DNA from: Platynereis dumerilii | Lineage: Eukaryota > Annelida > Polychaeta > Phyllodocida > Nereididae | Assembly: GCA_026936325.1 (NCBI GenBank) | Contig: JAPTHN010000042.1 | Span: 2,108,001-2,172,000, forward strand | Length of the DNA stretch: 64,000 bases | Direction of reading: 5' to 3' | Part shown: in pieces, positions 58,732 to 64,000 of the stretch | How the letters are laid out: the number at the start of each line of letters is the position of its first letter | Numbering within the stretch: position 1 is the first letter of the stretch | Made by a program: the position numbers and the translations under genes | Notes under the pieces: generated by a model | Database searches by the model: none | What the model was told of the DNA's origin: nothing | What the model saw: the letters and a program-made list of their open reading frames with translations, nothing else

Positions 58732-59317
58732 GTAATTTTCGCTAAATAAAGCTGTTTGACAAATGGGGTCAAATTTAGTATAGCGCAGCCTTTAAAACTC
58801 AAAGTCATGAAAAACGAGTAAGTTATAGTGACGTTTTCATTAAATCTTTTTAAAATGTAATTTGGCGGGGGATCGGGGGCGGCAGCCCCCAAAATTAACT
58901 ATGGAATAACAATTATTTACACTTGCCAAATTTGGCAGCATGCTATACTGAATCTGCATTCACGACCATATCATTTTAGTGATAAAATATCATTATGACA
59001 GCCAGACAAAATGCTTAAATGATGCTATCAACGTTATCAACAGATGACGATAGGCGATATCATTTTGCTTTTGGTTTTTTCAAGGTTGGTAATTTTTTTC
59101 AAGTCAAGTATTTTCTTCAAATAAATCTCTTTAAATCAAATAAATCTCTTTAAATCAAATGCATCATGATTTCAGTGCCTTAAAATTAGGGTCCTTGATT
59201 CCTGGTCGTCAAAAATCTGACAATGAATCTGGGGCCCTGCTTAAAATGATCATTTAAACTGATTTTTTAAAAATATCCTTGATATAAATCTGCCAATCGT
59301 TTTTACTTTCTTTTCAG

Positions 59318-59440
59318 CAGGACAGCAGCAGAACTCAATGGTAAAGCTGGATGACATGCGTGAGAGCATCAAGCAGTTTAAGAAACTGATGCATACCGCT
59401 AACTACAAGATATCTAGATATTGCACATGACATTTTCATG
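59318..59440 (+). CDS. Candidate exon B with NAGNAG acceptor
   Basis: The acceptor is TTTTCAGCAG, so splicing at 59317 or 59320 would add or omit one residue. In the frame continued from exon A it reads GQQQNSMVKLDDMRESIKQF and onward to a stop (TGA) at 59427-59429, about 11 nt before a donor (CATG|GTATGT) at 59440/59441. An earlier donor-like site (CAATG|GTAAAG) after 59340 would end the exon at phase 0 and match the exon at 60735. Two alternative endings are therefore possible. Product not recognised. Confidence 0.4.
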
Positions 59441-59902
59441 GTATGTGAAAACAAAATTATTTGAAGGTTTTAATCTTTTAAGTAACATATAATAACTTAT
59501 TTTTAAAGCACTGTACTGACCAGTTACAGGCAAATGAAAATTATTTGTGTACACAATATAATCAGGTTGTACTGCATGATAATTGGTTGATTTAACAGTA
59601 ACACTACTTCTGAGGGTGCTATGCTGTTTGAATGGCCCGTTGGCCCAAAGTGATGTCCAGCAGCCCAAGTGATTGAAAGCAGCACAAGCAGCACATGCAG
59701 TGTGAGGAATGTCTTTCAGCACGCCCTTGTCCGAACTCTGATGACACACAAATTAACATGTTTATTATATATTTTTCAGTCAAATTTCACTAGTCCGAAG
59801 CTTTTTTCAGGTAGTCAGGATGACCAAACTTTTTGTCAAAACTGGTGAAAATTATCTCAAATAATTATTGCACTTTCTGTGATAATTTTATGGCATTACT
59901 TG

Positions 59903-60591
59903 CAGTGGTAGAAATTTCCCGGCACTCCATGAAATGCTAAATAGCTCCAGAGCCTGTGCCTCTCTGGAGCCACCCATGACTCCTGGAGCTTTGACAGCTA
60001 TCAGGTGATTTCAATCCAATTAGGGCTGCACGATTAATCACTAATTTATCGTTATCGCGATATCAAGTGGGGCGATAGTGTTATCGCACAAAGGGTGATA
60101 AATGAATTATTAAAAATGTCTGTATTCTTGCCCAAAAATTGGAATTTCTTTTCATGAAATTCGAAAGTTTTGCTAAAATTTTGGAGTGTTAAGGTAAATC
60201 TCTTGCTTGTGAATTTATCGCATAATCTATCGTCATCACGATATGAAACATAGTTATTGCATATCACACCTCAGCCTATTATCATGCAGCCCTAAATCCA
60301 ATTGAAGCCAAGAGGTTGATGGCCTTGCTTGCAATGACTCTAGAAGTGCCGTGCTTCAGTTAATTGCAATTTCACTTCACACGTCTACCAGAAAGTGATC
60401 AGTTACCAAAGATGTAATCTTAAATGGCAATTTGCAACTGTGTACTTTAGTTTGAAGATATATGGATACAAGTAATTTGTATAACTTAGCTATTTTGCAA
60501 ATGTGAAAAATTATGGCTCCAGGAACACAATAAATGGCTCCTGAGTCTTCACTTGTGACTCCAGAGCCATTGAAGTAGATTTCTATCACTG
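59903..60591. mobile_element. hAT-type element with iterated TGGCTCC words, 8-bp TSD
   Basis: The ends CAGTGGTAGAAAT and, from the right, CAGTGATAGAAAT are flanked by the exact 8-bp duplication ATTACTTG (59895-59902 and 60592-60599). The arms repeat CTCCAGAGCC or GGCTCCTGAG words in both orientations (near 59945, 59963, 59981, 60513, 60534 and 60558). A second hAT-type element (60021-60294) has inserted into it. No transposase. Confidence 0.9.
60021..60294. mobile_element. hAT-type MITE nested in another, TAGGGCTGCACGAT ends
   Basis: The ends TAGGGCTGCACGATTAAT and CATGCAGCCCTA are flanked by the exact 8-bp duplication AATCCAAT (60013-60020 and 60295-60302). TAGGGCTGCACGAT-like ends are widespread among animal hAT MITEs. 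It lies wholly inside 59903-60591 and is therefore younger. Confidence 0.93.
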
Positions 60592-60734
60592 ATTACTTGA
60601 TATCTTAATAAACTATATTCTTTTATCAATTGTAATTGTGCTACCGTATAATATAGTTCATAAAAATCGGTTGAAGGCAAGTTTTTATATGTACCAGATC
60701 ATAATTAACAATCATTCATCTATCACTGTTTCAG

Positions 60735-60821
60735 GTGGACGGTATAAATAATATTAATGGATCATTGGATATGCTGCCTTCAAGCATCCATTCCCCTGTG
60801 CATCTTGAAGACCGATACAAG
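60735..60821 (+). CDS. Candidate exon C of a host gene
   Basis: 87 nt, exactly 29 codons, between an acceptor (CACTGTTTCAG) and a donor (CAAG|GTAAAA). Only one of three frames is open and it fills the exon, reading VDGINNINGSLDMLPSSIHS and ending HLEDRYK. Phase 0 at both ends. It fits after the short form of exon B or after the candidate exon ending at 54772. The next candidate exon begins TGA, which would be an immediate stop. Product not recognised. Confidence 0.45.
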
Positions 60822-60865
60822 GTAAAAATTAGTGCTGAGCATCTGAGCTTAATATCGATGTAATA

Positions 60866-61385
60866 GGGGAGAGCCCATAGATTGGACCACCTATCTTCAG
60901 TGGGTCAGTGTGGAAAGTAAATTAATGGTATGATGTTAAAAACCTGTCAGAAGGACCAAGACTGCATATTGTGCTGAAATGCTGTGGGCAAAGTTTGATA
61001 CATGTAATTGTGAATGCTACACCACTGTCAAAAAATGTCACTGACTTAGCATCCTCGATTGGACCACCAACTTGCCTCGATTGGACAACAACAAAAAACC
61101 TAGTTTCAAGTAATCCAAGCTGTTTGCGTCATTTAACATTCCAGACATAACTGTCCCTATTTATTCTTGGCAAATTTTGATTTGATATTAAAAATTGAAG
61201 TTAATTTTTGGCTTTTTTTTACTTTGCAATGTAATTCAAGAAAACACCAATAGAGGGCATCTTGGTGTGGGAGTTCAATTTTTATAATGAATTTTACTTT
61301 TCCCTTGGACGTAATTATTTGTTTTCATGGATAACAATCAAAACGTTCCGATCGAGGCTCTGGTCTGATCCAGGGGATTCTCCCC
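60866..61385. mobile_element. TA-target foldback element, word GATTGGACCACC
   Basis: The ends GGGGAGAGCCC and, complemented from the right, GGGGAGAATCCCC are flanked by TA (60864-60865 and 61386-61387). The word GATTGGACCACC occurs near 60880, 61057 and, shortened, 61079, with GATCAGACCAGAGCC as the right-end counterpart. Same architecture as 47001-47982 with a different word. Confidence 0.75.
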
Positions 61386-61387
61386 TA

Positions 61388-61980
61388 CATGTCGTGATAC
61401 ATAATTTACCATAATCAATATTGTAGTGATGTAGGTTTACCGGCATTTATTGAGAAATCACCAATTTTTGCGACTTTGTTTTTGGCAAATTTTGGGCAAT
61501 CACATCGCATTTATAACATAATCTGGTTAGTGGAGTTGGATATCACTGGTGGGCGCAATGAATATCAGTGGGTTCCGTTTGTGTCGTTGCAACTCTTGAA
61601 GCTGTTTAATGTGTCAAGAATACGGCTCTCTGATTGGTCAGATTACCGGAAGTGGGCCGTTTCACTGTGTTGGCGACGACTGTCACGATTTTAACTTATA
61701 CCAAAAAATTGCAAAAAAAAATTAGAAAAATTTAGGTATTTGTCAAAAACGTGACATTCGTCGGCACCTTATTATCGTCCTTATATTCATAGTGGTGGGA
61801 GTACTCAGTTAATTCACGCGGAAATGCGGCAAGCAAACTCAATTAAATTACAGACAAAAGATATCGTGACAATGCATGACAGTCCACTGAATGTTTACAA
61901 TTGACCCATAAATTTCTATTATTTCCCTTATTTTTATTTTGCTAGCTCCCTATATTTCCTTATGTAATCAACAGTTCAAG
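61388..61980. other. Spacer with the second copy of the 190-bp repeat; no gene
   Basis: Contains 61618-61800 (see separate entry). A 72-codon frame at 61476-61694 overlaps that repeat and is not conserved in the other copy. Confidence 0.45.
61618..61800 (+). repeat. Dispersed 190-bp repeat, copy 2
   Basis: Second copy of 58245-58440 in the same orientation. Here the ETS-like core is extended to ACCGGAAGT, and the inverted CCAAT box is kept. Confidence 0.6.
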
Positions 61981-61989
61981 CTTTTCCCG

Positions 61990-62150
61990 GGGGAAGATTA
62001 GTTCAGTGGTAGCCTAGTACTAGTAGGGTGTCGGGCAATCGCTGGGTCTCGGGTTAGAATCCAGCTCTTATCTAGTCACAAGGGCCTATGTTGGATGGCA
62101 GTTTCAATCATCCTCCGTGTCATTGCTGTGTCCTCCTTGTGTCCTAATTT
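61990..62150 (+). mobile_element. tRNA-derived SINE remnant
   Basis: The head has TTAGTTCAGTGGTAG (A box) and GGTTAGAATCC (B box). The body shares CATTGCTGTGTCCTC with the remnants at 11681 and 23515. No flanking duplication was found. Confidence 0.55.
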
Positions 62151-62224
62151 GAAGAATTATTAACTATAGATGTACAAAGAATGTATAAGTTTTTCCAATA
62201 TTTCTTTTATTTTGATGTGTTTAT

Positions 62225-62414
62225 CAGTGGCGTCCCTATGGGGAGTACGGGGGGGCACAGGCCCCCCCATATTGGACCTGTGCCCCCCCAGGTGTCCCCC
62301 ATATGAACTTTCAAACTCTGGCTAAAATATACAATTAGTATAGAGGGTGCCCCCCCCAGAGAATCGCATGCCCCCCAGGTGACCCCCGCTCGAGACCCGC
62401 CAGTTACGCCACAT
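62225..62414. mobile_element. hAT-type MITE, CAGTGGCGT ends
   Basis: The left end CAGTGGCGT is matched by the right ACGCCACAT, with flanks GTGTTTAT (62217-62224) and GTGTTTAC (62415-62422), an 8-bp duplication with one change. The interior is rich in C and G runs. CAGTGGCG ends are common in animal hAT families. Confidence 0.82.
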
Positions 62415-62562
62415 GTGTTTACTCACTGTTTAGTAGTTCTTATGTGGGATTGATTTTATACCAATATATGACAAAAATTCCCTGATGTACATTGTACAGT
62501 AAATTTTTTTCAGTGCTTCATCGAATCCGCGATATATGGTCATATACCGGTTCCCTGTCTAA

Positions 62563-62904
62563 GGGCTATTCCATTAAAAAATATGTTGGGGGGGATGGTC
62601 GGGTTTATTTTTGTTTTTTGTAAGCTGCATGTTGGGGGGGGGGGAACGAAGACGAAAATTCCCTTCATATGTAGGGAGGGGGATGGAAAATAAGTCGCTT
62701 TAGATGGACGGGGGAAGGGGTACCCACAACAGTAGATGTATATAGGGGGCACCATCACTCCATGACTCCATGAAGGTTTGAGCATTGTAATAATAACATC
62801 TTCTATTTGAAGCATGTGGGGTGGGTAAAAAATTTTCATTTAGTGCATGTGTGGTCTTGCAAAACCCCCCCCTCCCTCCCCACCAGTTTTAAATGGAATA
62901 GCTG
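62563..62904. mobile_element. PIF/Harbinger-type MITE, GGGCTATTCCATT ends
   Basis: The left end GGGCTATTCCATT and the right end (complement CAGCTATTCCATTTAAAA) are flanked by TAA (62560-62562 and 62905-62907), the 3-bp TWA target of Harbinger elements. Long G and C runs lie inside the ends. No transposase; the minus-strand frame across it (62540-62839) is a repeat artefact. Confidence 0.8.
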
Positions 62905-63054
62905 TAATACTTGACCCTGTTTATTTGATTGTTGTTACAGACTTATTGTGATATTATCATAAATATTGTTAAAGATTAAAGTTATTAAACGCTGACCAGT
63001 ACTGGTTTTTTTATTCAGATAATTTGATTTAATCTACATTTCTTTTTCTTGCAG

Positions 63055-63219
63055 TGACCAGAATTTGTTTGGAGCTAAAGGATTATAAAACACAGATGTA
63101 CATGTATGCCTTTCACAGACACATGTACGGCTGTAGCAATTGTTTCAAGATGGAATTTTTTGGATCGTTTGACACTTCTTAGGGTACCCGAGATGGAAAG
63201 AGTTGACAGAGCTCTCCGG
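63055..63219 (+). CDS. Candidate exon D, possibly 3' UTR
   Basis: A strong acceptor (TTTCTTTTTCTTGCAG) and a donor (CTCCGG|GTAGGT). In phase 0 after exon C it starts with TGA, so the protein would end there and the rest would be untranslated. In another frame it reads TRICLELKDYKTQMYMYAFH and stops before the donor. A donor after the stop means at least one more exon would follow. Product not recognised. Confidence 0.3.
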
Positions 63220-64000
63220 GTAGGTTGAGAGGTTTGTGTTAAAACTTAATTCATTGTCTTTTCAGATATTCTTGTTATTTTGGTCTATACAATGCTTTTC
63301 CATAACTAATTTTAGTGCTGATAAGGTATAAACTTTTGTGAGGCCTGACAATTGATTGTTAGCTTCTTGGATCTTCCGATAGCTTTTTAAGGTCACTGGT
63401 TGGAGAAGAAAAATCTGTGGTAAATCTCAATTTTCATTCTGTAAACAAATAAACTAGTTATTTTGCATCATTTTTCCTGAGTAGAAAGTCGTTTTGGTCT
63501 GTTGATCCAAGAAGCTAAAAATTAAGTATGTTTGACCTTTAATACTAATTTTTACGGATAAGAATTTAGAAATGAATATCATGAGTTTGATGGATAAAAG
63601 ACAGATACAACTTTACTGTCCCAGTTGGGAAATTCTTTGGCATACATGTACTGGTATAATAAATCAGTACATGCATAAATATTAGATAAATATACAAAAG
63701 AGTCTGTATGTTAACTAAATATACAAAAGAGTCAGTATGTTATCTGCTGGTGGCATTTAAGAGGACTTAGTATACTTGCGGCGAGAAAGGAGTTCATGGA
63801 TCTTCTCAGGGATTTCAGAAAATTGTTTGTGCCAAATTCAATTCATTTGGAAAATTTATTTGAAAAATGAACCAGTATGATGTCCTATGATATACGTGTC
63901 AACCAACCAGAGCTTATATTGACATTGGAAACTGGTTCATTCTGTACATTTTGCACTGTCAGAGCACTGAAAATAATACAAAATAATACTGGATGAGGAT
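63220..64000. other. No gene recognised; possible LINE tail at 63598-63640
   Basis: On the minus strand 63598-63640 reads GAATTTCCCAACTGGGACAG, then TAAAGTTGTATCTGTC, resembling RTE-type LINE 3' ends. Nearby are a CATGTACTG/CAGTACATG inverted pair (63645-63676) and a two-copy 33-bp tandem repeat (63689-63746). Otherwise nothing clear. Confidence 0.4.

Larger units (their letters stand above)
57344..58950. mobile_element. 1.6-kb element with about 200-bp inverted arms
   Basis: The left arm (57344-57545) and right arm (about 58755-58950) are inverted copies. The best shared parts are TTTGGCAAGTG, GGGGGCTGCCGCCCC, CCCCCGCCAAATTAC and ACTTACTC. The outermost bases are CACTATAGC and its near-complement GCTATACTG. 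A separate foldback element (57588-58133) is nested inside. Target duplication is unclear, so the family is unknown. Confidence 0.65.

Noticed and set aside
1-64000. LTR retroelement or virus-derived fossil
   Set aside because: No long direct terminal repeats, primer-binding site, or gag-, protease-, integrase- or capsid-like frames were seen; the only RT is the non-LTR LINE.

Overview
The window is AT-rich, intron/intergenic-style DNA from an animal nuclear genome. A marine invertebrate is the most likely source: there is a Jockey/CR1-group LINE, tRNA-derived SINEs with CAAA-type tails, and many hAT, Tc1/mariner-like, Harbinger-like and TTAA-target non-autonomous elements. The phylum cannot be fixed from the sequence alone. 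No bacterial features, no CRISPR array, no rRNA and no stand-alone tRNA gene were seen. No LTR or virus-derived element was recognised.

Layout. (1) 0-9 kb: a hAT-type element, then a head-to-tail duplication (about 1951-3880 and 3972-8790). The second copy carries three insertions, including a 1.8 kb foldback element made of iterated AACCAAT words. (2) 9.5-28.9 kb: a larger direct duplication (A about 9500-16300, B about 17500-28865). B is interrupted by the only long coding sequences in the window, a 4.5 kb LINE on the minus strand with ORF1 and an ORF2 split once between endonuclease and reverse transcriptase. (3) 29.1-29.55 kb: a polypurine GGA minisatellite with a 120 bp unit. (4) 30.1-36.2 kb: another direct duplication (D1, D2), D2 carrying a 5'-truncated SINE and an 802 bp Tc1-like foldback element. 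(5) 37.4-54.4 kb: three tandem diverged units (C1, C2, C3), each with its own set of insertions. (6) 54.4-64 kb: single-copy DNA with possible host exons on the plus strand, a GC- and CpG-richer stretch (56.3-58.6 kb), and a dense nest of terminal-inverted-repeat elements.

How the parts relate. The duplicated units act as natural empty-site controls: an insertion in one copy can be compared with the empty position in its paralogue. This supports element ends and target duplications directly for several elements (TA for the 194 bp MITE, for the 802 bp foldback and for the GGGG-ended family; a small target deletion for the LINE). The most unusual theme is a set of foldback elements with TAGGGG-type ends (near 38, 47, 51.6 and 61 kb). 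Each repeats its own short word in both orientations through its arms, as if the ends were iteron arrays for a factor that differs from element to element. Several other elements here follow the same design with other words.

No host gene is identified with confidence. The best candidates are a phase-compatible exon chain at 58.6-63.2 kb and an open exon at 54.5 kb.
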